Source: Diplosphaera chodatii (lineage: Eukaryota; Chlorophyta; Trebouxiophyceae; Prasiolales; Stichococcaceae). From it: a stretch of 64,000 nt of DNA. The stretch spans positions 2,046,001 through 2,110,000 of the forward strand of contig JAALGY010000023.1 of the NCBI GenBank assembly GCA_032358165.1, read 5' to 3'. Every line of letters starts with the position of its first letter. The stretch's first letter is position 1. The notes under the pieces were generated by a model. It saw only the letters and a list, made by a program, of their open reading frames with translations, was not told where the DNA came from and did no database searches. Both the position numbers and the translations under genes were made by a program. Positions 52,558-64,000 of this stretch are shown here, in pieces.

Positions 52558-55500
52558 TCACAGTGCGGCCAGCAGCCTCTGGATCTTGTCCAGGTGGCCG
52601 CGCATGCGCTTGGCGCGGTCTCTCTCGTGCTCGCTGACATCCCGGATCCACTTCTCACATGTGCGCACCACGTGCTCCCGCTGCAACCTGTCAAGAATCG
52701 ACATCTGCTCTGCAGTTGTGCTCAGAGCCTATGCACATGAAGTCGTCGCCAGTGAATACATGTTGTATTCGTCATCAGTGTGTTCCTTGTTCATTGCATC
52801 GAAAATGGCGCAACAAGAGGAGTGCAAATCTTGAAGATGGAGGCTGAGAAGACACCTGAAGTGGTCGAGGATGACGTCCTTGAGCTCAGGCGGTGGCGCA
52901 CGCAGCTGCTCCTCGATCGCATACTGCATCGTGGCCTCCCTGCACGATCAATCCGACTCATTTTGTCAGTGCGATAGAGATGAGCAGCACAAGCCGTCAT
53001 GCAGAAATCGGTGCAGCAAAGCAGCTGCATGCCAGAACCGCAGTTCCCTGCTTGCCACAGTACTTGCAGCAAGGCGCAGCCTCTATACGGCCTACAACGC
53101 CAGTCAAACAATTTATGAACACGCGCCGGCGCACATGATGTTGGCGGAGTAGGCACGGCTGGCAGACTTGCCACGGTCGGTGTGCATCTCACGCTCAAAT
53201 CCAGGCTCATTAAAGTATGGGTCATCCACCAGGATGAGCGACTGGATGGACACCAGCACCTGCGGTTCACAGTGGTCAATGGACGATGTCCGCATTGTCA
53301 TGAACGGCCAAGGGATGTATCACAAGCAAACACAGTGGCGGCTGTCATGAGGTGGTGAATGCTCAAGCCAGGAGGAGCGTGCCTGCAGCATGGAGGAGAC
53401 ATTGGGGTCCCAGCTCTCGCCGCGGTCGCCCGACCAGGTGCCCAGCAGCGACAGGCACACCTTGCCTTCATTGTACCTACGCAACGAGTTGTGCCCTGCC
53501 ACTCAGAGCTGCTCAACAAACGCTGACAGACGGTTGCCACGGTCGATAACAGCCACATCAGCTGACTGCTCATGCCGAGACAGTCACCGCACTACAGCCA
53601 GCGCTACGCCTGCAGAGCAGGGCGGCAGCGCCAGCAATCAGCAGGGCAGCGAAAAGGCGCTCACAGGTTGGGGTTGAATCTCACGCGCCCGCCGCCTGTC
53701 GTGCGCAGCAGCACCTGCGGCGGGGACGCCGGGTACTGCGGGCCGAAGTAGCAGTCGAAGATGAAGGCGCCATGCGCATCTGCGGCCAGTCAACATGTAG
53801 GACCTCGAGCACTCTGACACGTATTTACAGCAGCATGCATCGGCTTGATGCTGCTGGCAACAGGCACCAGCCGGCATCCAGCTGGCGTCAGTACAAGAGC
53901 ACGATGCAAGACGCAGCCTGTGCCAGATGGAGCAGTGACGCACAGGGAGTGTCGGCTGGGCCGGTGATCAGGACCCTCCAGAGTGCGAGGTTGCCTTCAT
54001 CCACCCGCACGAACACTGATGAAGAGTGGCTCAGCGGCAGGGTTGCCTGCATGCAGAACCACATCTGCTGAGCAGCCTCTTGTTGCATTTTGTTTAGGTC
54101 AAAGGTGGTGACTACAGATTTGAAATAGCTAGCCCATGAGGATCATGTTCGCGGCGACGAGGGCAATTGGTACAACTGGAAGCCATGGCACAAGAGGCTC
54201 ACGCTGAGGGAGGCGAGCTCCTTGCCGACGCGCACCATCCGTGGCCGTGGCTTCACACCCTCGCCGTCTGCGTGCTTCCTGAGCAAATGGTTGGCTGCAA
54301 GACCTGCCACCGAGTCCACCTGCATCGTGTGCAAGCCTGGTGGAAAACTGTTGCAGCTGCTGTAGGCAGTCCTTGATTGCAGACACTTGGTGGCGCCATT
54401 GGGCAGCTCGACCCATCCCTCCAGTGCAGCAGAGATGCGGACCGCTCCACGGCCAACAATGCGGGCCTCACAGGCAGCACGCAGCAGGCTTCACACCTGC
54501 CACTTCCGCATGGCCTGCTGATAGGCTGTATCAACGTCGCCGCTGGTCTCCTGGGGGCGCGCCGCCGCTGCGGTGCTGCTGCGTGTGCGCCCGCTACGCA
54601 GCGCCCCGCCTGAAGGCAGGCGCCCGGTGCTGGGCTCCCCGCCCTCCGCGGCCAGGTCCTCTGCGATGGCTGCGACCCTGCAAGCAAGCGGCAGCTGACA
54701 TTGTGATCGGCGCTTCTGTCCATGTCACATACTGTTGCAGACAGGCAAGCGGTAAGCTGCGAATCCGACATCTTGCAGCGTCTGCAGTGCCTGCTGCAGG
54801 TCAGACCCACCTGGTGGCGGCATCCACGATGAGGCGTGCAAGGCGCAGCGTGGTGGCCTCCTCCTCCCGCAGCTGCTCTGCCAGCTGTGCCGATGTCGAC
54901 GAGGTTGACGCTGCATTGCTGGGACCTGAAGACAGCTGACCAGCTGTATTACGATATGCAGCACAGAGCCCTCACAAACTGCTGGTCCAGTGATGCGGTG
55001 CACCACTGCCTGACGGTGCATCGCAGGTCAGCAGGCCAGAAGCCACAGACACCTGCGCCAGCGTCGTCGCGCGAGGGCACGAACACACGCAGGAAGTGGT
55101 CCGCCTGCTGCCGCATCTCTTGCATGACGGAGCGTGCATCACGCGAGGCGCTGCTGGCTGACAGGCTGCAGCCAAAGACCGTGCACTTCAGCAGATCATG
55201 CATTGAAAAAGCCGTGACGTCGAGCCAAACACCATGGTGCTGTGAAGTTGTCGATACAGTTGAGCTGGACCATCGAATCAGATGAGCTTCAAATGGCGGC
55301 ACCTGTGGGGCTGCACAAACATGCGGGCTGCTCGAGGGCGTGCTGCCAGCTGCAGCACCACTTGCAGGAGCGCCTCGTAGTACCCCGCTCGGCTGGACAT
55401 GTCTGCGCGCAAGGCAGCGCAGCTGGATTATTGGCTTTATCAACTGCCTTCATCATCATGCTGGTCCATTTGTCCAGCCCGCTGTTCCCACATTGCTGAT

Positions 55501-58378
55501 GGATCAACGAGGCTTAGCTACAACACACCTGTGAAGGTCGCCTTGTTCAGTTCGTGCATCAGCATTGGGATCAGCACTGACTGGCTGATGGCCTCGATTG
55601 GGTCTCTGGCTGCGACCGCCAAACCAGAAGAGCTGCCCGCTGCACCACTGCCATCAGCTTGGCCGGGCTGCTCCGAACCGCCGCTGGGCATTTGCGCTGC
55701 CAGGAGCGCAGCCAGACGGCTTGCCAGCCCCTGCACACAGTGGGATGCTGCATGTCGGCTGGGAATGTTGGCTGGATTGCCTGACTGGGCGAGGTAGGGT
55801 TGTCACCTCAACTCACGGCCCCACAGTCCCGTATGTGCGTACGGACAGCCAAGGTGGTCTGCCGTCCGCAAGTATGCACCTGCAGCTCCGCGTCGTGGGC
55901 CGCCTGCGCGGCGAGGGCCGCCCGCGAGTCCCACACCTCGGCGCTGGCGCCCCTGTGGCCGCTGCCGAACCCGGTGCCCGCCGCCCACGCCACTGGTCTG
56001 GCCCTGCAGTGGAGTGTTGCAGCCAGCATCATAGACTGACATATGCCACCGAGTGCCAAAGGACACGTTTCTTAACAGACATATGCAGGTGTCGTGGATT
56101 TGGGTCATGATGCTCCACGGATGAAGACAAAGAAACGAATCGTGAGACATGCGCACTCTTTGTTGTCGGTGGTCTTGGCACGCTTGTTCGTGGGCTTGAG
56201 CGCCTGCATGCGGGCCTCGTCCACCGCCACATCACGCACGCTGCAGACCAATTCCTGCCTTCAGTTCCAACTACAGTGGCATGCGCTAAAGGAGATGAAG
56301 CAAGCTGCCAACCAGGTGCAGCAGGCGCACGAACGTACCAAACATCTGGTAACGACCACTGGGTCAGAAAGAGGTGTCATGTCAGGTGGGTGCCGCACCT
56401 GTACATGTCGCTGAACTCGGCGGCGCTGGCGGGCCGCAGCCCGGTGAGCGCCTCCATGCGCACCAGGCACGCCTCCACCTCGCTGTAGGTGCCGTCCTCG
56501 CCCGCTGAGATGGACGCCAGCGTCGCCGGCACGTCCACGCGGCCCACCAGCTGCATGCAGAGGCGAATGCTGCTGAGACTACACAGTCAGCCACTGTTCA
56601 CTGCTTGTGTACAGCGCAGCTAGCTAAGCTGCATGCCGAAGGGGCCGTCTTCACCTCACCTCCAGGAAGGTCCTTAAGTGGGCCGCCAGCTCCTTGACGG
56701 GACACCACGGGTCCCAGTTCTTCAGCTGCAGCATGGGATGCGACGCCAGCGCCCCCGCCAGCGGCCCTTTGAAGCGCGGGCTCACCACCTGGCCAAGTCC
56801 CATGCGCAAGGATGACACTCCAGACAGCACCTACTGGGTTGGCTTACTTTGTGTTGTTTGCAACCTTACAAAGGTTGGAACCATCTGGCACCTGCACAGC
56901 CGGCGGGAAGAAGGGGTGCAGGCCGCGCTTGAAGGTGATGCGCAGGCGGATGCGGCCATCGCCTGTCCGCTGCTCCAGCTCTTCCAGGTCCTGCATGCGG
57001 TCAAGGGTAGGAAGTTGATGCTGACCAGAGGTTGGCTCCTGTGCAGTGTACGGCATATGCAAAGACAAAAGCGGTGCACGTCTACCAGGGTGCATGTCAC
57101 AGGCCAGGACTGCACGTATCTGAAACTGTACCTGTACAAGTAGGGAGCTGCTGTCCGAAGCGGAGATCCACATGTCCCTGCATGCAATCGGCTGCAGTTT
57201 GCACATGTCCTGCAGCATGTGTACTGCATGCAGCCAGATCGGCAGATGGAACCGGATGAAACGAGCCCTGCCAACTTACCATCCGTAGACGTCGTCGCCC
57301 ACGGCATCCGCCTCGAGCCCGGGCTCGACGTCGCACATGATGTCCATGAGCTCCTTGCTCAGCATCTTGAACGCTTCCTTTGGGTTGAACAGCTGCCGCC
57401 TGGCTGCCTCCTTCTCCTCGACTGTCATGGCCGCCTCAGGCTGCGCGGCAGGGCACGCTGTCATCAATGAACTGAACAAGCTGTGATGTTGCTGCATGTG
57501 CAATGCGAAGGAGCTCGTTTCACAGGCAGCATGTATATACAGGCCGACTTGATGTGCTGAGAGTATACATTTGCTTACCTGATCCTTGGCATCTTCATCG
57601 TCCGCATCTGGCTTTGGCGGCGTCATCGCCTCCTCCATGTGCGTCCAGCGTGTCAGCTTCTTGAGGACCTCTGCCTGCAGGCGTCAAACAGCCCACGGGC
57701 CTTTGCAACTGATAGCAGCAACGGAACAGACTGCTGAAAGTTGCAGCAGGCGCTTTGCTGTTTTCAGTTGTCAAACGGCCTTGCCAGCAACATGATCATG
57801 GAACTGCTCACCGTTCTGCCGTGGTCGTCATGCTCAGCCATGTCGTAGGCGTCGTCCTCGCCACCTCCATCGCTGTCGTCATATGTACCGTCCTCGTCCT
57901 CGTCATCCATGTCTGCGACATCGTTGGCGGCCTCCTCATCCGGCACCCCGCCTCCAGCGCCATCCTGCAGCGCCTCGCACTCCATGCCCAGCGCTGAGCA
58001 CAGCGACGCCAGTACGTCCACGAGCCTGGAGCTTGCCGCGTGCTTCGTGCTGACCTGCTGCAGCTGGCTCTCCAACGTGTGATCCTCCTGCAGGTTCGAC
58101 CACTTCATCAGGGCATTGCCTTGGTGCACTTTGTGGGTGATAAGACCTGTTGAAGCCATAGGACGCCGCGTGCACACATGCATGCTTACCGAGGAGACGA
58201 CACATGGTGAATCCGGATAGCTGTCGGCGTCCAGATAGTAGATGGACAGCCTGGACCGCTGCGCGCCCCTGTCGATGGCCATGTTGATGCAGCTATCATC
58301 TTGGCTGAGCTTGTGCAGTGGCGGACCGCACAATCTGGAGTTTAGGTGCGCCACATCCCTGGCCAGCTGCCTCGCCAT
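52558..58378 (-). CDS. BIRC6/UBE2O-type ubiquitin-conjugating enzyme E2, large, without visible BIR domain
   Basis: C-terminal UBC domain clearly of the BIRC6 (BRUCE) class: [91 protein letters not shown] (catalytic Cys in GKVCLS), [62 protein letters not shown], then a basic C-terminal helix ([20 protein letters not shown]) ending at 52558. The N-terminal half (ATG 58378, [20 protein letters not shown]) has [20 protein letters not shown], an acidic tract ([20 protein letters not shown]), [20 protein letters not shown], and an E2-like core [20 protein letters not shown] with [20 protein letters not shown] and [20 protein letters not shown]. That core may be a second, catalytically dead UBC/RWD-type fold. 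Middle exons are Ala/Ser-rich. Animal BIRC6 is far longer and has a BIR domain; none was seen here. Confidence 0.85.
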
Positions 58379-58774
58379 GACGCGCTACAGCATGCGGCAG
58401 TAGCGTGACCCAGGTACAGGATGCACGAGAGCTGCAGTTGGTATCAATGCGCCGATGTTGCGGCACTGGCTTTAAAGCTGCAGGTATGCGTGCCCAATGT
58501 CGCGCAGAAGGGTTGGTGGCCGTCGCAATGTGCATCTGACAACGTGATCTCAAAAGCGTGACAATAAGCATTGCATGCTCCAATGCAAATCCAGTCAGAC
58601 AGCAATCCCTCTTCTTGGGTGAACACTACCACACCTTGCAGAGGTGTCTCACAAGTCCCACTCAACACCTACACACTGCCTGACACGGCTTCTGCGGGGT
58701 CGGGGACTAAGGTGAATATCGAGCACTGCCAGCCAAAACCAGCAAATGTTGATCATGGCTAGATCAGCACAGCA
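58379..58774. promoter_or_regulatory. Divergent intergenic region, BIRC6-type E2 / small membrane protein + Pelota
   Basis: About 400 bp between head-to-head starts. If the small membrane-protein gene and Pelota share one transcript, this interval drives both. No TATA box or repeat stands out. Confidence 0.4.
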
Positions 58775-59196
58775 ATGACGCGACCTGACGGCAAGCGCGG
58801 ATCAAAGAGAGGTATGTGTCCTGCCTGGACATGAGCTGGATCATTAGTGTGATATAAACCGTCATGCCGATGGTTGGCGCATCAGGACACGCAGCGCATC
58901 CTGTTGCTCCTCACGCTCTTAGCTGGTGCAGCACCTGCGTCGACACATGCTCCGCAGATCACGTTGCGTCGACGCGTGCGACAGATTAACGCAAGGCGTT
59001 GGGGCATCACGAAGAGCATGAGCAGCAGCGGCTTGGGGCTCGGCAGCACAGCACAGGCACGCCGCGGAGCCCACAGAAGCTGCGGAGCAGCGTTGACAGC
59101 GGCAGCAGCGGACAAGCTTTGCTGTCGGTAATTGCGGTCGCTGCTATCTTCGCGGGCGTCATGTACTGGTCCGTGGTGCTGCTGCTGCCAAAGTGA
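58775..59196 (+). CDS. Small predicted tail-anchored membrane protein (~72 aa), two exons
   Basis: Inferred by splicing. ATG 58775 gives MTRPDGKRGSKR and a GTATGT donor at 58812. Joining to an acceptor ending at 59014 gives EHEQQRLGARQHSTGTPRSP, QKLRSSVDSGSSG and a single hydrophobic helix QALLSVIAVAAIFAGVMYWS with VVLLLPK at the extreme C-terminus (stop 59194-59196). This is a basic/polar head plus C-terminal anchor, the general layout of Sec61-beta or RAMP4-like ER proteins, but I see no diagnostic motif of either family. The C-terminal exon is convincing; the first exon and the acceptor choice are inference. The stop lies only 41 bp before the Pelota ATG. Confidence 0.5.
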
Positions 59197-59237
59197 GCGT
59201 GCGGCCTCCAGCAGCTCCTGCTCCATCAGCTGCAGCC

Positions 59238-61268
59238 ATGCGGCAGGTTGGACCAAAGGCACAGAAAGGACAGGAGGGCACCGTCAAGCTCATACCAGAG
59301 GAAGGCAAGTTGGTGCATGTGTACTGACGCACAGAACACGCCACCGCTGAAGGGGTCTAACCTAGAAGGACGAGCGCTGCATTCAAATCGGGATCTCCTG
59401 TGCAGGCGAGGATCTGTGGCATGTGTACAACCTGGTGCGCACGGGGGATCTGGTCTCTGCAACGACATTTCGCAAGATTCAGCGTGAGAGCGGCGCTGGC
59501 CAGGAGAGCGAAAAGATCAAGCTGAAGCTCAGCATAAGTGTCGACACCATTGATTTCGACCCTGAAGGTCTGCCCTGCAGTTTTGCAGACAACAGCATCT
59601 GAAAGTGCCTAGATCGAGGCGGCGTCAGTGTTTGAGGATGTCAGCTTTATGCCCACTATGCAGGGCAGGAAATCCGGCTGAGCGGCAAGAACCTGACAGA
59701 GAACGAGTATGTGAAGCTGGGCGCACACCACACGCTGCAGCTGGAGCCGCACCGTGCCTTCCAGCTCAGCAAGGCCGTCTGGGACGGCCTCGACCTGGCG
59801 CGCATCCGTGAGGCCTGCGACCCCTCGGTGTCCGCCGACCTGGCGGTCGTCTTGATCACGGCAAGCATTCACTCCACTGCGACTCGGTAACATGACTAAC
59901 TGGCATGGCTCCACATTGTGATATTGAGGGTTCACGGCACCAAGCCACAGTAGTAGTCATCTGCTTTGTGCAGGAGGGCTTGGCTAATGTGTGCCTGGTG
60001 GGTGCCAGCATCACGGTTGTGGCCGCCAAAGTGGAAGGCAGCATCCCCCGCAAGCGTGGCGCTGCGGCCGCCGGCTATGACAAGGCACTGGACCGCTTTT
60101 TTGACAAGGCAAGCGCTTGCAGTCCCTTGCCATGGCGGTGAACCTGCAACCTGACCTGTGACCAGTGTCTACACATGTGGCACTCATCTGTCTGTGAACA
60201 CGCAGGTTCTGCTGGCCACCGTGCGCCACATTGACTGGGAGATTGTCAAGTGCCTGGTCATTGCGGGACCAGGTTTTGCCAAGGACAAGTTCCTGGAGTT
60301 TCTGACAGCCGAGGCAGTGAAGCGGGACCTGAAGTGCGCCGTGTTGTTGCCCTGTGATCAGCCACGCCCTAAGCTGAACACCCTGCACCCATCCTTCAAC
60401 GGTTATGGCTGCCTGTCCAATGTGCAGGCCATTTCAGACACACAAGCGCAACATCCTTGTGGCGCAGGCGTCATCAGCCTTCAAGCACTCCCTCAAGGAG
60501 CTGTTTTCTGCGCCTGGCCTTGCTGTTGAGATCAAGGTGCGCACCTGAAGCACTGCTCACAACATACAGAGAAAAGGCGGTTCGACCAATTGTCGAGCGA
60601 TCAAATACTCTCAACTTGACAGCTGTGTCTTGCTACCGTAGGACACCAAGGCAGCACGAGAGGTGAAGGTGCTGCAGGATTTCTTCAGCATGCTGTCGTC
60701 CGACCCTGCGCGCGCCTTCTATGGCCCAGGTGCAGTGGCATGCACATTGACTCGTACCTACTAAAGTGGGCGCCAGTCAGGGCACAGACAGGTTTTGCAT
60801 ACAGCAACCCCTGCAACACATGCACTGCGTGGTGCAGGGCATGTGCACGCAGCGCATGAGCTTGGTGCTGTGCAGACACTGCTCATCACAGACACCTTGT
60901 TCCGTGTGAACGATGTGGCGGCCCGCCGAAAGTACAGCTCACTCGTGGAGGAGGTGGAAGCTGGCGGCGGCGAGGTTTTCGTGTTCTCAGGTGCCACAGT
61001 GCTGAGGATTGTGCCACCCTACCACTCTCGAGTTTGCTGTCGCTGCCAGAGAGGGGTGACTCCTGTGTTGGGCCCATTGGTGTGATGGTCCATTGAGAGA
61101 AATGCATCAACCTCTGCTGCAGGCATGCACACGACAGGTGAGCAGTTGGATCAGCTGACAGGGTTAGCGGCCATTCTTCGCTTTCCATTGCCAGCCCTCG
61201 AGGACGCGGAGTTTGAACCAGACGGCACACGGATAGGAGAAGATGCGACTGGCACTGAAGCTGCCTGA
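59238..61268 (+). CDS. PELO: Pelota/Dom34 ribosome-rescue factor
   Basis: Partner of Hbs1 that releases stalled ribosomes (no-go and non-stop decay). ATG 59238 gives [20 protein letters not shown] with [20 protein letters not shown]. The first residues replace the common MKL..; the block TVK.IPEE..DLWH.YNL is diagnostic. Later: [195 protein letters not shown], and [20 protein letters not shown], with an acidic end at 61268. Like eukaryotic Pelota it lacks the GGQ loop of eRF1. Intron 1 (59305-59405) has a GC donor. Complete. Confidence 0.96.
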
Positions 61269-62016
61269 GTGCTAGGTTTGTATACACAAATGCAGCACAC
61301 AGTTTCTGTCAAAGTTTCAAATCAAGGCATCATGTGTTCAGTACACTACAACTGGGCTGTTTAGTCGTTGGACACCAAGACGTGACAATTGGCAACAACA
61401 TCGACCAATCCCACAACAATGCGGTGCAATACACTCGCTGCAGTCTGCAAGACCACACAATATGGCTTCACGATGGGTCAATTCTGCAATCTCCCATTTG
61501 GAGGTGTGCAGCGCATCTATGAAAATAAAGGAACACATACATGTATGAGCAGTCCTTCGCACGCTGTGCCGCTTGGAGGGTGTCCTCAGTCTCCTGCGCA
61601 TGACCCAGCAGACGCTTCATCCTACGCAAGTTGATTGCACAATGACCATCAGACGCGTGCACTTGACAAGTGCCACTGGCTGCAAATGCAGCACCTCTGG
61701 GGAGGCAGAGCAAGATCGAGAGACGACACAGAGAAACGACACACCTCCGCCGCATCCACCTCCGCCGCACCCGCCGCCGCCGCATCCGCCACCACATCCG
61801 CCTGTTAACGGACAGGCGTCAGGTTGGCTGTTCGTCTGGCATCAAGCTGTGTCCCATACTAGATGGTAGGGTATCGGCATGCTCACCACTGATGTCAGCT
61901 CGGTCCAGCAAACCGCATCAGACCCTTGGCATACATGGCTACATGTGGCAGTGGGCAGGGGGAGGAAGGGCGGCATCCTCCCGCCACTTCCATTGTCACG
62001 CTCCGATCCAACACAC
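61269..62016. other. Convergent 3' region between Pelota and Gly/Pro-rich protein
   Basis: Two presumed 3' UTRs. A CCGCC/CATCC-rich degenerate triplet repeat sits at 61745-61803. A 147-codon minus-strand frame (61842-62285) is a shadow of the Gly-rich exon and shows no family signal. Confidence 0.45.
61745..61803. repeat. Degenerate (CCGCCGCAT/CCACCT) simple repeat
   Basis: A run of CCTCCGCCGCATCCAC-like units about 60 bp long, in a non-coding interval. If translated on the plus strand it would give Pro/His repeats, but no gene model includes it. Confidence 0.7.
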
Positions 62017-62895
62017 TCAATCCCTGCCGTGTGAACAGTGCCATCTTTCAGGGTCACCTCCACCGTAGTCGCCGCCATCGTCACCGCCGCCAAGGGCGGA
62101 GCCCAGCATGAGGCCTCCAAGGAGGCCCGCCCCACCGCCCATGAGGGCGCCCCGGCCCATGCCACCACCGCCACCGCCGCCGAACAGCCCCGCTTTGCGC
62201 GGCGGCATGCCTGGAAGCAGAGACTCAGCTCGTCAAACACCACATGAACGGGCTGGCATAGCCCACGCTCGAGACAAGCGAGCACCGCATGCAGCAGGTG
62301 TCATGGTGGCATGCTGCCAGTATCTCTGCCCCACACACGAACTGCTGTCAGTTCACATGTCCTGCTACCATGCAGAGCGGCGTCGTGCGGCAAATTGTCC
62401 CCACGCCTTAGGTGCTGCAGCTGCAGGCAGGTGTTGCGCACCATACGGAGCTGCACCGGGGTATCCGGGTGGACCAAATCCTGGTGGCCCATACCCTGGC
62501 TGGCCGTACCCCGGCTGCGCGTTGTAACTCTGCTGGCTGTAGCTTGGCTGCCCTGGCACCGGTTTTTGTCCCTCGTACTGCTGGTAGCCCGCCTGCTCGT
62601 TGAAGCCCTGGTCTTGGTTGAAGGGACCAGCGGCTCCATAGCTCGGATATGATCCGGCCGGCTGCCCTGGAGATGTAGGAGATCAATGTTAGCACTGAAC
62701 AGACTTCGATCACTCTGATCGGTGATGATCATTCACACCGCGCCTACACAGACAAATTATGTACAGCTTGTCCTCTGCCTCACCTTGCTGTTGGTTGTAC
62801 CCATTCTGCTGGTACCCCGCACCACCTTGTTGTTGGTAAGGCTTCTGCCCAGGGTTGCCCATGCCGCCCGGCGGCTTACCTAAGCATTGACCCAT
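62017..62895 (-). CDS. N-myristoylated, Gly/Pro/Tyr/Gln-rich (XYPPX-type) protein
   Basis: ATG 62895 gives MGQCLGKPPGG. Gly2 with Cys4 is a strong N-myristoylation plus S-acylation signature, so the protein is probably membrane-tethered. Exon 1 ends at 62784 after repeats of YQQQGG/YQQNGYNQQQ. A phase-1 splice to a CCAG acceptor gives QPAGSYPSYGAAGPFNQDQG, YQQYEGQKPVPGQPSYSQQS and YGQPGYGPPGFGPPGYPGAA. The last exon reads GMPPRKAGLFGGGGGGGMGR, GGGAGLLGGLMLGSALGGGD and DGGDYGGG. The Pro/Tyr/Gly repeats followed by a GLLGGLMLG(S/A)-type Gly-rich hydrophobic end resemble plant glycine-rich protein A3/GPRP. No enzymatic domain. The stop at 62017 assumes readthrough of a possible GT donor at the end of the Gly run, so the 3' end is uncertain. 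Confidence 0.68.
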
Positions 62896-64000
62896 GATCA
62901 GAGCTGCGTGCTGTGCAGAACGAACTCCTGCTGCCCCGCCAGCTGCAGTGCGACGCAGTCTGCATGCAAACACGCGCATCAGCTCAAGTACTGGGACAAC
63001 ACAGCCAAATCTAGTGCTTGACCTTGAAGATACAGGTGTGTGCCGGTCCAGATATTCCATCTGCGCATGTCTCATCGCAAATGTGGCTGGAAGCTGACAG
63101 GAGTGTCATGGGCATCATTGCCAGCCTTGACGACACCAAGCATGCACCGCATGGCGTACCTAAGAGTAGCGCAGGTCCGTCTCAGAGATGCAGCCGCATT
63201 TGTTTGCTGCAGGCAAACATACGAGCGTGAATACGATTGTGCCATCCCACAGCGTGCAGTTGCATCGCAGCTGCGCAAGGTTGTTGAATTTGCATTCAGC
63301 AACCCTGTATTGAAACCGGGTTGATGCTGCAACTCAACTGGTTGCCTCGATGCCTTGCCTGCACAGTGCACCGCTGACACCAGTCCGGCGCTGACGAGCA
63401 ATTCCATTTGCTTTCCGGTGACCACTTTTGCTGATCAAAGCTGAGCTTGATGCTTTCGCATCTGTGCACATCCCCGATCTCATTGGCATCCGGTCGCCAA
63501 AGGCTGAGCAACCGTTGATCCGTTACACTGTGTTGTCAGGAACTAGGAGTGGCAAGGAGACCGACCGTGTTCCTTACACCCAGGAGCTCCTGCAACAGCT
63601 TGCATGCTGTAACATGCAACGCCATGCCGGCCTGCAGCGGCTGTGCGAGGGCTCTGGCCTGATTGCTTCCAGCCAAGGACGACGAGAATCGCCGCTGCTG
63701 GCTTACGATGGACATGGGCTCCTGTGAGACCTTGAGATACAACCCTTCAAGCATGTGCTACATGTGCAAACTGAAGTTTCACAAAGGTCCCTGGATGATT
63801 GGCGCACTCAGACCATCAAACAAAGTGCAGATATGTGTATGATGGGGAACGTGAACTACGGTCCGTCAGCGTGCGTGAGCAGCTGCTGGCTGATGCGGAT
63901 CAGGTGACCTGCTGTGTGCACTGCTCCGCTGTGCACACTCCAGTCCTCAGAATGCGGCCGTGTGGCAGACATACCGCCTTCGTGCCACACTCGCAGCAAT
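62896..64000. other. Unresolved right edge
   Basis: No family recognised on either strand. Two plus-strand frames, 63040-63324 (ending VASQLRKVVEFAFSNPVLKP) and 63428-63727 (MLIKAELDAFASVHIPDLIG), look weakly coding and might be exons of a gene continuing past the window. The first part should include the promoter of the minus-strand Gly/Pro-rich gene. Confidence 0.3.

Noticed and set aside
59132..59262. Small membrane-protein exon as the N-terminus of Pelota
   Set aside because: A TGA at 59194 separates it, and Pelota needs only its own ATG at 59238 to give the conserved N-terminal block.

Overview
The window is nuclear DNA of a unicellular green alga (Chlorophyta). The genes are dense and intron-rich, with short GT-AG and occasional GC-AG introns that usually end in TGCAG. 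Products are of the plant/algal type: a TTM1/2-like uridine-kinase/CYTH protein, a MORN-repeat PIP5K, a nuclear CemA/PcxA-like plastid protein, a plant-type complex I small subunit, a PUX-type UBX protein and a carotenoid oxygenase. TGTAA, the green-algal polyadenylation signal, follows the polyubiquitin and carotenoid-oxygenase genes. I cannot name the species. I found no transposon, viral gene, CRISPR array, tRNA or rRNA gene.

Layout: (−) CemA/PcxA-like plastid protein ~29-2344; (+) TTM1/2-like ~3074-6834; (−) PITH-domain protein 7528-8535; (+) DUF1818 plastid protein 8938-11038; (−) MORN-PIP5K 11750-18657; (−) CW-zinc-finger polyQ protein 19310-21707, with an unexplained coding-like stretch on the opposite strand at ~20490-20680; (−) NDP-glucose 4,6-dehydratase 22601-25046; (+) TORTIFOLIA1-like HEAT protein 25567-~28947; (−) BRAP2-type E3 29125-32038; (+) pentameric polyubiquitin 32489-35144; (−) complex I ~21 kDa-type subunit 35792-36541; (+) Mago nashi 37106-38096; (+) U5 GTPase Snu114/EFTUD2 38791-45005; (+) UBX protein 45291-47762; (+) carotenoid cleavage oxygenase ~48219-52011; (−) BIRC6-type E2 52558-58378; (+) small tail-anchored protein 58775-59196; (+) Pelota 59238-61268; (−) lipidated Gly/Pro-rich protein ~62017-62895. 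The last ~1.1 kb is unresolved.

Themes: six head-to-head pairs share 400-700 bp promoter intervals. Four ubiquitin-linked genes (BRAP2 E3, polyubiquitin, UBX adaptor, BIRC6-type E2) lie within ~30 kb. Three RNA-processing or surveillance genes (Mago, Snu114, Pelota) lie in the right half. Most genes are conserved eukaryotic housekeeping genes and I see no clear new multi-gene system. The most distinctive observations are a 7-nt microexon needed to rebuild the Rossmann loop of the dehydratase, a 41-bp gap between the small membrane protein and Pelota that suggests a bicistronic unit, intron-bearing ubiquitin repeats with duplicated introns, and the opposite-strand coding-like block inside the CW gene.

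All exon models are by eye. Splice sites are given where reading frame and family conservation agree, and unresolved ends are marked as such.
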